Origin: CAYPXN01 sp964470915
Lineage (GTDB): Bacteria > UBA10199 > JADFYH01
Length of the DNA stretch: 64,000 nucleotides
NCBI GenBank assembly: GCA_964470915.1
Contig: CAYYEM010000004.1
Coordinates: 10,116 to 74,115 of the forward strand
Reading direction: 5' to 3'
The notes beneath the pieces are model-generated. The model was given only the letters and a program-made list of their open reading frames with translations, made no database searches and was not told the origin of the DNA. This document shows, in pieces, positions 53,264-61,508 of this stretch. The first letter of the stretch is position 1, and each line of letters starts with the position of its first letter. The translations under genes were made by a program, and so were the position numbers.

Positions 53264-54438
53264 AAAAAATAATCATTACATTTCTATTATACTTTTTTCT
53301 TTTCCCTTCCATATCTCATGCAATCGAGCAACTCATTCGGGTCAGGATTCTTTCTCGTTATGATTTGAAGGAAGTTCAAATCACTTCACCTTTAGCTCAA
53401 ATAAAAACGATCGATCGTTTTGCAAAAAAAGAGGAGGAGCGGATTGGACCTCCCGATATGCCCATCCAGCTCAAAGTTCAAAATTATAAAGTAGAACTCA
53501 GAATTGCTTCTGCAAAAACATTGGCGGATCAAGTTTGGATTACGCCCCCTCGAGGCTCTACTTTATCTATTCGATTAGGGCCGGACTTAGAAAGAAAGTT
53601 TAAAGGAAAAGTTCAGATACGTGCCGTGAATCAAAGCCTTATTTTTACGGAAGAATTACTGTTGGATGATTATGTGCGTGGGGTGCTTGAAGCAGAGCTG
53701 CCTCAAGGCTTTCCTCCTGAAGCTCAAAAAGCCCAAGCCATTGTGATTCGTAGTTATGCTTTAGCCAATGCAGATCGCCATTTGAAAGAGGGCTATAATT
53801 TTTGTGATCTTACGCATTGCCAGGTTTATGCTGGCAGAAACAATACTTATCGAAGCTTAGATGAAGTCGTGCAAGCGACCAGAAAAATGGTCCTTTTTTT
53901 TCAAGGCAAACCCATTCAAGCTCTTTTTCATTCCACCTGTGGTGGGCATACGAGTGCAAATCAAAAAGTTTTTTCAGGCAAGGCCTTACCTTATTTGCAG
54001 GGAGTGTCAGATGAAAAATTTTGTGAAAGATCTCCGCATTATCGTTGGGATAATTTTATTTCATTAAAAATTTTGGAAGAAGTTTTAAAAAAGGATTCTG
54101 AGACAAATCCAAAAGGTGAAATCAAAAATATTGCCGTTGCTGAATCAGAACCTGATCAGGGGCGAGTTTTTTCAGTCGCTTTAGAAGGGAAGAGAAACTT
54201 TACTGTGCCGACTGTTGACTTGATATCGGTGGTGGGAAGATATTTAGGTTGGAGCCAGTTGAAGAGCAATTGGTTTAAGGTTGAGGTAAAAGAGGGAACA
54301 GCACATTTTGAAGGAAAAGGTTTGGGGCATGGAGTAGGGTTTTGCCAATGGGGCGCCAAAGGCATGGCAGACGCCGGTAAGAAATTTCCTGAAATTCTTC
54401 AGCATTATTATCCAGGAACCCAGATTGTAGAAAGGTAA
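53260..54438 (+). CDS. SpoIID/LytB domain protein
   Basis: This is a 392-residue exported protein with a signal peptide (about 1-21). The SpoIID domain (about 125-385) is clear: LLLDDYVRGVLEAELPQGFPPEAQKAQAIVIRSYALAN, then DLTHCQVYAG, FHSTCGGHTSANQKVF and the end GKGLGHGVGFCQWGAKGMADAGKKFPEILQHYYPG. SpoIID is a lytic transglycosylase acting on peptidoglycan during engulfment in Bacillus; in non-sporulating Gram-negatives it probably acts in envelope remodelling. It overlaps the transpeptidase-like gene by 4 bases. Confidence 0.94.
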   Translation: MKKIIITFLLYFFLFPSISHAIEQLIRVRILSRYDLKEVQITSPLAQIKTIDRFAKKEEERIGPPDMPIQLKVQNYKVELRIASAKTLADQVWITPPRGSTLSIRLGPDLERKFKGKVQIRAVNQSLIFTEELLLDDYVRGVLEAELPQGFPPEAQKAQAIVIRSYALANADRHLKEGYNFCDLTHCQVYAGRNNTYRSLDEVVQATRKMVLFFQGKPIQALFHSTCGGHTSANQKVFSGKALPYLQGVSDEKFCERSPHYRWDNFISLKILEEVLKKDSETNPKGEIKNIAVAESEPDQGRVFSVALEGKRNFTVPTVDLISVVGRYLGWSQLKSNWFKVEVKEGTAHFEGKGLGHGVGFCQWGAKGMADAGKKFPEILQHYYPGTQIVER

Positions 54439-54473
54439 AATTCCTCTCCTTATCCAAGGAGGGAAAGAAAACA

Positions 54474-55085
54474 GTGAGAAAAAAAATAATTATATTTTGC
54501 TGTTTTATCTTTTTTTCTCAGAATCTTTACTCTCAAGATATTTCCATCATTCAAAAAATTCGGAGTCATGCTGATTTGCAGAAACAGCTTCAAGATTGGG
54601 TACAAAACGTGGTGTATGAATGGAAAGGGGAGACCACTGAATCTAATTTCCCTGTTTCTCCATTATTTAAACAGTCTTTAGCTGTTTTTGTGACGGCTAA
54701 AAAAGAGGGGCAAGTGAAAGGTTGTATGGGGAGCTTGCGACCTCGTAAAGAAAATCTAGCCCAAGAAATTCGTGAAAACCTAAAGCTTGCGTTCACAAAA
54801 GATCCTCAGCATCGTCCTGTACTGAAAGATGAAGTGTCAGGTATGGAAATATTTGTGAGTGCACTCGGATCTCCCAGGCTTTTATCAAAGCCATATCAAG
54901 TGAGTCCTGCACACGAAGCAATTCTGATGCGCTCAGGATCGAAGGAAGCGATTGCCTTGCCGGGTGAGGCTAAAACTCTTCGATATTTGTTGGCCTTTCT
55001 CAAAGCTAAAGCAGGTATTGGGAAAAAAGAAAATTTTCAGCTTTATCGTTTGGAAAGCGAAACTGTGGAAGTGATTTTGAAGTAA
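54474..55085 (+). CDS. Exported AMMECR1-domain protein
   Basis: This is a 203-residue protein starting at GTG 54474 after AAGGAGGG. The N-terminus looks like a signal peptide (about 1-20, FFSQNLYSQD), which is unusual because AMMECR1 proteins are normally cytoplasmic. The AMMECR1 domain (about 30-200) shows LAVFVTAKKEGQVKGCMGSLRP, AFTKDPQHRPVLKDE and IALPGEAKT. The biochemical role of AMMECR1 is not known; it co-occurs with MEMO in other organisms, which is not seen here. It is the last gene of the envelope operon and its 3' end overlaps the convergent CruF-like gene by 43 bases. Confidence 0.88.
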   Translation: MRKKIIIFCCFIFFSQNLYSQDISIIQKIRSHADLQKQLQDWVQNVVYEWKGETTESNFPVSPLFKQSLAVFVTAKKEGQVKGCMGSLRPRKENLAQEIRENLKLAFTKDPQHRPVLKDEVSGMEIFVSALGSPRLLSKPYQVSPAHEAILMRSGSKEAIALPGEAKTLRYLLAFLKAKAGIGKKENFQLYRLESETVEVILK

Positions 55086-55828
55086 AGAAAGAAAAGTAAT
55101 GGGCTTACTAATATCAAATCCGCCACTGCGAGTTTCCATAATCCTAAGTAAAGCGTAATACTCCAATTGAAAAAATAAACCCCTAAATAAAGTAAGGTAC
55201 CCAAATAAGCTCGCAGCCCATTTGAGGCAGGAGTGAAGGGATTTAGACAACGATCAATCTTTTGGAAAATGAATCCAATGATAAAAGCGACGAGTGCCCA
55301 ACCAAAGAAATTAGAAAGTGGTACGCCAAAATAAATTCCGCCATGAGGGTAGTAATAAATTCTTCCTAAAAACCATTGATCTCCTAAAGCAGTCAGAGGA
55401 TCGATGATAATATCAATGCCAGTCATGAGAATGACCATCAGAAGAAGAGTTTTCCAGGAAGAACGCCCTCCCTCACCCTGGCCCTCTCCCCAAAGGGAGA
55501 GGGTGAGAAGAAGCGCAGTGGAATAACTCGCATAAGCTAAAAAAGTGTAGGAAAGAGAATCCCAAAGAGGGACCCCCCAAAGCAGCAGCTCGCCTTTTAA
55601 ATTTTCATACACATATTGATAGTCACCGTAAGGAAAGCCATTACGAATCGATGAAACTTCAGAAGCAAAAGCAACGACCCAGCCTACTCCCAGAAAAATA
55701 AGCATTCTCTTCCATCCAAACTGAAGTGTCGCAAAAATTAAAAAACAAATTAGAAACACAAAAACATAAGGACGATGTTCTAAAGTAGTCAAAAAATGTG
55801 GCCAAAAGGGCGTCAATTGTGTGGGCAT
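55043..55828 (-). CDS. CruF-like carotenoid biosynthesis membrane protein (DUF422)
   Basis: This is a 261-residue membrane protein with about seven helices. FASEVSSIRNGFPYGDYQY, VPLWDSLSYTFLAYASY, TGIDIIIDPLTALGDQWFLGRIYYYPHGGIYFGVPLSNFFGWALVAF are the DUF422/CruF signature; CruF hydrates carotenoid psi-ends (for example 1',2'-hydratase in bacterial carotenoid pathways). No other carotenoid gene is in the window. A CCCTCTCCC-type repeat is inserted in frame and encodes TLSLWGEGQGEGGR between two helices. Confidence 0.82.
   Translation of the reverse strand: MPTQLTPFWPHFLTTLEHRPYVFVFLICFLIFATLQFGWKRMLIFLGVGWVVAFASEVSSIRNGFPYGDYQYVYENLKGELLLWGVPLWDSLSYTFLAYASYSTALLLTLSLWGEGQGEGGRSSWKTLLLMVILMTGIDIIIDPLTALGDQWFLGRIYYYPHGGIYFGVPLSNFFGWALVAFIIGFIFQKIDRCLNPFTPASNGLRAYLGTLLYLGVYFFNWSITLYLGLWKLAVADLILVSPLLFFLYFKITSTVSLSKR
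55466..55507. repeat. CCCTCTCCC palindromic repeat inside the CruF-like gene
   Basis: CCCTCTCCC and GGGAGAGGG (55482-55503) form a perfect stem around CAAA, preceded by CCTCACCCTGG. The same motif is found at 59446-59541. It adds about 14 codons in frame. Confidence 0.75.
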
Positions 55829-55885
55829 AGCTATGTAAATCCTCTCTTGCTTTTATTGGAAAGTCTCTTGTATGAAGAAAAACCT

Positions 55886-57319
55886 ATGTCCTTCAACCTA
55901 AAAGAACTTGTTTCTGTCCATCGGGGCAAAAATTTTATTTTGCATGAACAATACATTAATCCCCAATTTGTTCGAGTATTAAGAACTATTGGCTTTGATA
56001 AGCTTTACGAAAGAGCGGAGGGAGCTTATTTTTACGATGCTGAAGGAAATCCCTATCTCGATTTTTTAAGTGGTTATGGCTCCTTTAATGTAGGAAGAAA
56101 TCATCCAGTCGTTCGAAAAGCCATTCAAGATGCGATGGAGCTTGAACTTCCTAATATGATTCAAATGGGATGTAGTCTTTTGCCAGGTGTTCTAGCAAAA
56201 GAATTGGTGAAATTATGCCCCGCTTCAGTTGATACAGTATTTTTTACGAATTCTGGTACTGAAAGCGTAGAGGGTGCTTTGAAGTTTGCAAAAGCCCATA
56301 CTCGTCGAGATAAAATTTTGTATCTGGATCATGCTTTTCATGGGCTTTCAATTGGCTCTCTTTCTTGTAATGGAAATGAAGAATTTCGAAAAGGTTTTGG
56401 TCGTTTGCTAGAGCCCGCTGAAGCAGTTTATATGAATGATTTGGAAGGGCTAGAAAAAGCTTTGTCGAAGAAAGATGTCGCTTGTCTCATCCTCGAACCA
56501 ATCCAGGGTAAAGGGGTTTATGTCCCAAATGATTCCTATTTGATAGAAGCACAAAAACTTTGCCGGAAATATGGAACCCTCTTGATTTGCGATGAAATTC
56601 AAAGTGGTTTTGGTCGTACCGGAAAGTTTTTTGCCTTTGAACATTGGGGTCTTGAGCCCGATATTATTACCATCGCAAAATCTTTGAGTGGTGGCTATGT
56701 TCCCGTCGGCGCCATTTTAATGCGGCGAGATATTTACAATTCTACTTACACTAAAATGGATCGATGTGTGGTGCATTCTTCTACTTTTGGGAAAAATGAT
56801 CTGGCCATGGCGGCAGGTTTGGCAAGTTTGTCTGTTTTGAAAGAAGAAAAGTTGATTGAGAATGCCGAAAATATGGGAAACTATCTTCTTGAAAAACTGA
56901 ATGCCCTAAAATCAAAGTATGAAATGTTGAAAGAAGTAAGGGGAAAAGGTTTGATGATTGCGATTGAGTTTGGTGAACCTAAATCCCTTAAATTAAGAAT
57001 TGGTTGGAATTTAGTTCATAAAGCCTCCAAGGGATTATTTGGACAAATGATAGTGGTGCCGCTTTTTACCCAACATCGTATTCTTTCTCAAGTGCCAGGC
57101 CATAATATGGATGTTGTGAAAATTCTTCCGCCACTCATGATGAGCCAGAAAGAAGCAGATCATTTTGTGAATGCGATGGATCAAGTGATGGGAGCTTGCC
57201 ATAAATTTCCAGGGGCTGCTTGGGAAGTGGGATATACCCTTGCCAAACAAGCTCTCAAGGCAAAAGGCGCTAGTGAACGTGAAGAAAAAGAATTGGAGGC
57301 CGCTCTTGAAAGTGCTTAA
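55886..57319 (+). CDS. Class III PLP-dependent aminotransferase
   Basis: This is a 477-residue fold-type I enzyme. The motifs are FFTNSGTESVEGALKFAKAHTRR, HAFHGLSIGSLS, LLICDEIQSGFGRTGKFFAFEHW (PLP-binding Asp) and the PLP Lys in TIAKSLSGGYVPVGA. ATG 55886 is chosen because the upstream frame lacks conservation. The family includes ornithine, acetylornithine and GABA aminotransferases. The substrate is not clear, and no biosynthetic neighbours define it. Diverges from the CruF-like gene with a 57-base gap. Confidence 0.92.
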   Translation: MSFNLKELVSVHRGKNFILHEQYINPQFVRVLRTIGFDKLYERAEGAYFYDAEGNPYLDFLSGYGSFNVGRNHPVVRKAIQDAMELELPNMIQMGCSLLPGVLAKELVKLCPASVDTVFFTNSGTESVEGALKFAKAHTRRDKILYLDHAFHGLSIGSLSCNGNEEFRKGFGRLLEPAEAVYMNDLEGLEKALSKKDVACLILEPIQGKGVYVPNDSYLIEAQKLCRKYGTLLICDEIQSGFGRTGKFFAFEHWGLEPDIITIAKSLSGGYVPVGAILMRRDIYNSTYTKMDRCVVHSSTFGKNDLAMAAGLASLSVLKEEKLIENAENMGNYLLEKLNALKSKYEMLKEVRGKGLMIAIEFGEPKSLKLRIGWNLVHKASKGLFGQMIVVPLFTQHRILSQVPGHNMDVVKILPPLMMSQKEADHFVNAMDQVMGACHKFPGAAWEVGYTLAKQALKAKGASEREEKELEAALESA

Positions 57320-57962
57320 ACTATTTTTCCTTGCTGTTAGTGTTTGTTTTCTGACTTTCAATTCTTCTCAGGTTTTTTCTGCGAGCGAATCACAAGCCAG
57401 CTCAAGTTGCACAGAACAGATGCCTTGTGGTTTGGGTTTTAATACACGTTTTGCTAAAAGTCGTTGGTTAGAATTACAGCCTTATGTCGGAGAATATCTG
57501 GGTAACCGTTCTAATAATTCCTGGGCAGCGGGTGGGCGTTTTGGCATTCGGGTGACAGATGGGTTAACGGTAGGAGCGGAGTTTACTTATAGTTATCTGG
57601 AATATTCTCCCACTTCTTCCTTTGGTATGACCGTGACCGATCGGAACGTGCTGATTAGCAACGTTTATGCGTCTTATGCTTTTCCTATTTTGCAGAGAGC
57701 AGGTAAAAATTTACAGGAAATGGATCTGTTTACAACCCTTGGAATTGGAAATATTCGAATCAATTCTCAGAATAATTTGAATGGTCTAGTCGGTGGGGGG
57801 TTAAGGATGTACTTCAAGCCAGGTTGGTTTGCAATTCGCTTTGATGTGAATACTTACATGTATTCATTAAAAACGGCCTCTGGCAGTAAATTTAATGATG
57901 ACTGGATTTTTACAGCTGGCCCCGATTTTTTTCTTTTTCCTAAAAAACTGAAAGACAAATAA
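57306..57962 (+). CDS. Outer-membrane beta-barrel protein
   Basis: This is a 218-residue protein with a signal peptide (ending VFSAS, about residue 25) and a sequence of alternating hydrophobic strands and aromatic girdles: WLELQPYVGEYLG, WAAGGRFGIRVTDGLTVGAEFTYSYL, and a final strand FNDDWIFTAGPDFFLFPKKL. It resembles OmpA-like or surface-antigen barrels of eight strands. The start is TTG 57306, 6 bases after GGAGG, overlapping the aminotransferase stop. There are two cysteines near the mature N-terminus. Confidence 0.8.
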   Translation: MKVLKLFFLAVSVCFLTFNSSQVFSASESQASSSCTEQMPCGLGFNTRFAKSRWLELQPYVGEYLGNRSNNSWAAGGRFGIRVTDGLTVGAEFTYSYLEYSPTSSFGMTVTDRNVLISNVYASYAFPILQRAGKNLQEMDLFTTLGIGNIRINSQNNLNGLVGGGLRMYFKPGWFAIRFDVNTYMYSLKTASGSKFNDDWIFTAGPDFFLFPKKLKDK

Positions 57963-57963
57963 A

Positions 57964-57991
57964 AAGGCCCCTCTTTTTCAAGAGGAGCCTT
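57964..57991. terminator. Bidirectional terminator
   Basis: AAGGCCCCTCTT (57964-57975) pairs with AAGAGGAGCCTT (57980-57991) with one mismatch, flanked by A and T runs. It separates the convergent barrel and Cys-rich genes. Confidence 0.85.
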
Positions 57992-58016
57992 CCTTAAATC
58001 AGATATGATCGTATTT

Positions 58017-59260
58017 CTATTTCTTTCTTCTTATCATCCAGAAAACACTAAGGCTTCCTAAAGACAAGAATAACATTGAAAAACTAGTGAAGGGATTTGC
58101 ATGAAGGCTTTGAATCATCATGCTGCATCTTGCCCCACTTCCTTCTAGAAGGAGTTCTAGAGTTTGTTGAACGAGGGGCGTTTCTGCAGGTTGAACAATT
58201 TTGCAATCTAGACTGCAATTACCAACTCCCGCTTTTTCACATTGTTCTCCACGCTCTGTTTGAAGAATTCCATCGCCGCAAGAGGTGAGAGTGTTGTTAG
58301 GAGTTGGAGTGGGAGTCGGTGGAGGTGTTTCAGGACGCCCAATCTTTTTACAATTGCGATCGCAACCAAGAGTGTTGGGGCGTTCACATTGCTCTCCTAA
58401 ATCCACATCCACCATACCATCGCCACAAAATCGGATTCGTTTACACTTATCATCGCAAGTGCTGGTTCCAGCTGGTTCGCATTCTTCAGAAGCTTGATTA
58501 AGGGTGCCATCGCCGCATTTTGGATCGGGTTGAACTTTTTTAATTTTACAAACTTCGTTGCATTCCCAAGTCCCATGAGATGTGCCAGGGAGTTCACATT
58601 CTTCACCACGACCAATATCTACTCTACCATCTCCGCATTTGGATTCAGACCACATGCACAATTCATTACAGTTTCCAGTTAAAGGGGGTTCACATTCTTC
58701 GATTCCTTCAATAACTCCATTGCCACAAATAGTAGCAGGTCGTGATTCAGGACGTGATTCTGGAGTCGGAGGCGGTGTTGGTGTGGGACNNNNNNNNNNN
58801 NNNNNNNNNNNNNNNNNNNNNNNNNNNNNNNNNNNNNNNNNNNNNNNNNNNNNNNNNNNNNNNNNNNNNNNNNNNNNNNNNNNNNNNNNGCAGGTCGTGA
58901 TTCAGGACGTGATTCTGGAGTCGGAGGCGGTGTTGGTGTGGGACGGCTTCCGCTACAAGATAATTCTGTAAAGAGAGGATCTTCTGAAAAACAATCTTTG
59001 CTTCTTAAGCAACCGCAAGGGCTGTAAAGACTGGTTCCGGTACATTCTCTTTGATAAGAGGCAAAATCGGGGCTTCTTTCAAATTCACTGCAAGCAGAAG
59101 TGTATCTCAAAGAAGAGTCACCTTCGGCTCCACAAACTCGGGCATAGTTTCGGAGAAGTCCTCGTAAGCTCGCATCAGTTGCGATTTCACAAGCTGCATA
59201 AGTGTTGAAGGAGATGAAGGTTGAAAACACGAGGGCTAAAAATAAGATGTATTTCTTCAT
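58017..59260 (-). CDS. Cys-rich CGDG-repeat surface protein with sorting tail (spans a gap)
   Basis: Collapsing the gap at 58790-58889 gives one protein of about 362 residues. It has a signal peptide (1-22, TYAACE), a Cys-rich N-terminal part, a Pro/Thr-rich linker, and five copies of the CGxGxxxxxEExCE repeat: CGNGVIEGIEECE, CGDGRVDIGRGEECE, CGDGTLNQASEECE, CGDGMVDVDLGEQCE and CGDGILQTERGEQCE. Such repeats (DUF4215-like) are common in myxobacterial exported proteins. The end is GSGARCSMM, a hydrophobic helix, then RRKK, a MYXO-CTERM-like sorting signal. It is probably surface-attached. Confidence 0.85.
58790..58889. other. Assembly gap of 100 N with 55-bp overlapping flanks
   Basis: The 55 bases before the gap (58735-58789) recur exactly after it (58890-58944). 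Collapsing them joins the signal-peptide half and the repeat half of one Cys-rich gene in frame. Confidence 0.95.
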
Positions 59261-59445
59261 AACGCTTTTAAAGCGGGAGCCCCGTGTAATGTTATTATCG
59301 CAAAATTAGCTTAGTATAGTTGCTATCAATAAGGCATTAAATCAGTGAAACAACTTAGCAATTCTTAATTTGTTTTAACTATTTTTATGTATATCCCCAA
59401 GACCTTTTGACCAGATTCTTAATATTTCAGAGCTTATATTAGAGT

Positions 59446-59541
59446 TCCTTCTCCCTTTGGGGAGAAGTGCAGGATGAGGGGGGCACTTGTGTGTTTCCTC
59501 CCCCTCACCCCAACCCTTTCCCCAAAGGGGAGAGGGTGAAC
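59446..59541. repeat. CCCTCTCCC-type inverted-repeat element in an intergenic region
   Basis: Two hairpins, TTCTCCCTTTGGGGAGAA and CCTTTCCCCAAAGGGGAGAGG-type, lie in inverted order about 50 bases apart with CCTCACCC-rich sequence between. The terminal motif matches the copy inside the CruF-like gene. The remainder of the 316-base gap 59261-59576 shows no gene or other signal. Confidence 0.7.
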
Positions 59542-59576
59542 AAGTAAAAGTACAAAAGGTCTTTGGACTGTAGATT

Positions 59577-61508
59577 TTAACTTTCTTTAGGAAGCATCCA
59601 TGCCAGTTGACCTTCCACAAAGCGCTCATTCGCATTTCTTGGAACCCATAATTGAAAAGCTCTTGATTCATTTTTATCAGCGTATGGCTTTACCGTAAGT
59701 AAAGTCCACTGGGCAAATTCAGCTCCCTCTGGATTTGCGACTCCTAAGATTTTGTAAAAGGCACTTGAGTTTTCGCCAGGCATTAATCGAGTGCGATGAG
59801 AAGGCATCACCTTGAAAAGTCGACGTTCATGTTGGCCTTCCACGATAAGAGGTGCTCTAGGAGGTAATACAACCTGTAATCCTGTGAGCCCTTCAATTTT
59901 GTCGCGGGCAGAATCTCTTGTTGATGAGAGGTTTTCGAGTTGAGTGGAAACGATGGCGCCAAACTCTTCGACATCTACAAAAAAACGTCCTTCTCCCACT
60001 GAGATGTTTCTTCTACGGAAATTTTCAAGTGTAGTGTTGGATATCTCAGAGCGATCTCCAAAAGCAAGTATTTGACCCGTGACCATATCGTAATAAAAAG
60101 GTACCACTCGATAAACCTGGTTTGCTACAGGGGATCTCCCTAAAGCACGATAAAAACTCCCCCCTACGTATTCTGCTGCGACTAAAGTCACATTACCCAT
60201 AATGATGTTTACGTTGTGAGCAATATAAGGGTCACGCCGGTTTGCTATAAAATTATCTGTCCACATCTGCTGATATTCTGGATTGACGTGAAAGCTAGTG
60301 CCATGAGTAGCTGCAGTAAGGCGTGTCGCACGAGCTTGTCGGTTGAGTCGAAGGCCTTCGTGAGCTTGCTGAGAGAGTTGCACTAATCCTATTTCATCCT
60401 CATTTAAATCACTTTGCTGTCGTTGAAAAATATGCAGAGCTTCTTGAAGTAGCATGATATGGTTGTGAATGCTGATAACTTTGTTTTTTAAGGAATCCAG
60501 ATCAGGATCAGGCGCCACCTGTGTGGCTTCTGCTCGCAAAATATAATCACTGAAACTTCTGAGATATAGTCCCAAAAATCCTTTCCAGGGAAAAGGTTTT
60601 CCTGAAGAAGGGATAGTTTTATAAAGGTTTTCATACATATTAAATATATCAATAGCATTCGCAGCGCTTCGGTTCACGCCTATACATATGAAGCCCTCTC
60701 GTAAAAGATTCATGTAAGCTTCAAGAGAATTGTGAAAACGGCAGATTTGTTCTTTGTCAGGCTGAGGCCGACCCTGCATAGCTGAAGTTGGATCAATGGG
60801 TTCAGGAGGCCCACTTAATCGTTCCATGAGGGGGGTTGCTCCTCTTCGGGGGCGAGGAGGCTTGCCATTACCACTTGTGCCATTATCGTTGGCGTTCATG
60901 ACTAAGATGTTTTCAACTCTCTGTTCATCATGGCGTTGAGGAAGTCTGGCTAAATTTCTTTCAAAAGCTTGCAATCTCCCCCCTAATATTTTTTTTGCAA
61001 AAAAACTTCCCATGCCAATTTGCAGTGTAGCCACATTGGCATCGAAAAATTGTTGGGCCAGGCTTTGATGGGATTGTTCTTCAAGACCGAGAGTGGCTGA
61101 CACTTGATGCCCGGCCATCATGGCTGCAGATTGAATGAAATGGTGTGTAGGGGCGCAGCATGCTGCGCCCGTACGAGCTGTTAATCTAAAAGTAGCAAAG
61201 TTCACAAAGTGCGAATAAAAATTTCCACCCTGCAGTAAACTGAAAGTTTCTGCTTCGGCTCCCAAAGAACCCAGATGCGAGATTAAATTTCGTAAAGGTC
61301 TAGAAGGTCCGAGAATTCTAAGCAGCCCGATCTGCCCGATTCGGCCAATGAGTCCGGAAAAAGTATAGGAAGTGATTGTAGAAAGATCGCTTGCTTGAGC
61401 ACTGAAGCTTGAATAGGTCGCATCCAATTGAAGTTGGTTTTGACTCAATTCACCTTCTTTTAAGTGAAGTGGGATTTGAATGAAATTATGTGAAATAATT
61501 CGACTCAA
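59577..61508 (-). CDS. Protein with the novel N-terminal domain and an unrecognised C-terminus
   Basis: This is a 643-residue protein. Residues 1-205 are the same domain as in the proteins at 38899 and 44169 (LSQNQLQLDATYSSFSAQASD, AEAETFSLL, HFVNFATFRLTARTG, QSAAMMAGHQVSATLGLEE). A low-complexity Pro/Gly/Arg stretch (about 215-240) follows, then a helical region, and a mixed C-terminal part with NVNIIMGNVTLVAAEYVGGSFY. I recognise no catalytic motif. The start is TTG 61508. A palindromic repeat lies in frame at about 115-123. It stands between the Cys-rich protein and the HD-GYP gene on the same strand. Confidence 0.75.
   Translation of the reverse strand: MSRIISHNFIQIPLHLKEGELSQNQLQLDATYSSFSAQASDLSTITSYTFSGLIGRIGQIGLLRILGPSRPLRNLISHLGSLGAEAETFSLLQGGNFYSHFVNFATFRLTARTGAACCAPTHHFIQSAAMMAGHQVSATLGLEEQSHQSLAQQFFDANVATLQIGMGSFFAKKILGGRLQAFERNLARLPQRHDEQRVENILVMNANDNGTSGNGKPPRPRRGATPLMERLSGPPEPIDPTSAMQGRPQPDKEQICRFHNSLEAYMNLLREGFICIGVNRSAANAIDIFNMYENLYKTIPSSGKPFPWKGFLGLYLRSFSDYILRAEATQVAPDPDLDSLKNKVISIHNHIMLLQEALHIFQRQQSDLNEDEIGLVQLSQQAHEGLRLNRQARATRLTAATHGTSFHVNPEYQQMWTDNFIANRRDPYIAHNVNIIMGNVTLVAAEYVGGSFYRALGRSPVANQVYRVVPFYYDMVTGQILAFGDRSEISNTTLENFRRRNISVGEGRFFVDVEEFGAIVSTQLENLSSTRDSARDKIEGLTGLQVVLPPRAPLIVEGQHERRLFKVMPSHRTRLMPGENSSAFYKILGVANPEGAEFAQWTLLTVKPYADKNESRAFQLWVPRNANERFVEGQLAWMLPKES
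61146..61175. repeat. TAGGGGCGCA palindromic repeat inside the N-domain gene
   Basis: The perfect palindrome GGGCGCAGCATGCTGCGCCC (61151-61170) is the same as at 40791-40810 and lies at the homologous position in the paralogue. It is translated as TGAACCAPT. Confidence 0.85.

Noticed and set aside
46076..54438. Sporulation locus because of SpoIID
   Set aside because: SpoIID/LytB domains are common in non-sporulating Gram-negatives, and no other sporulation gene is present.
58282..58501. Plus-strand open frames over the Cys-rich repeats
   Set aside because: They are antisense to a clear CGDG-repeat protein and have no similarity to any family or a ribosome-binding site.
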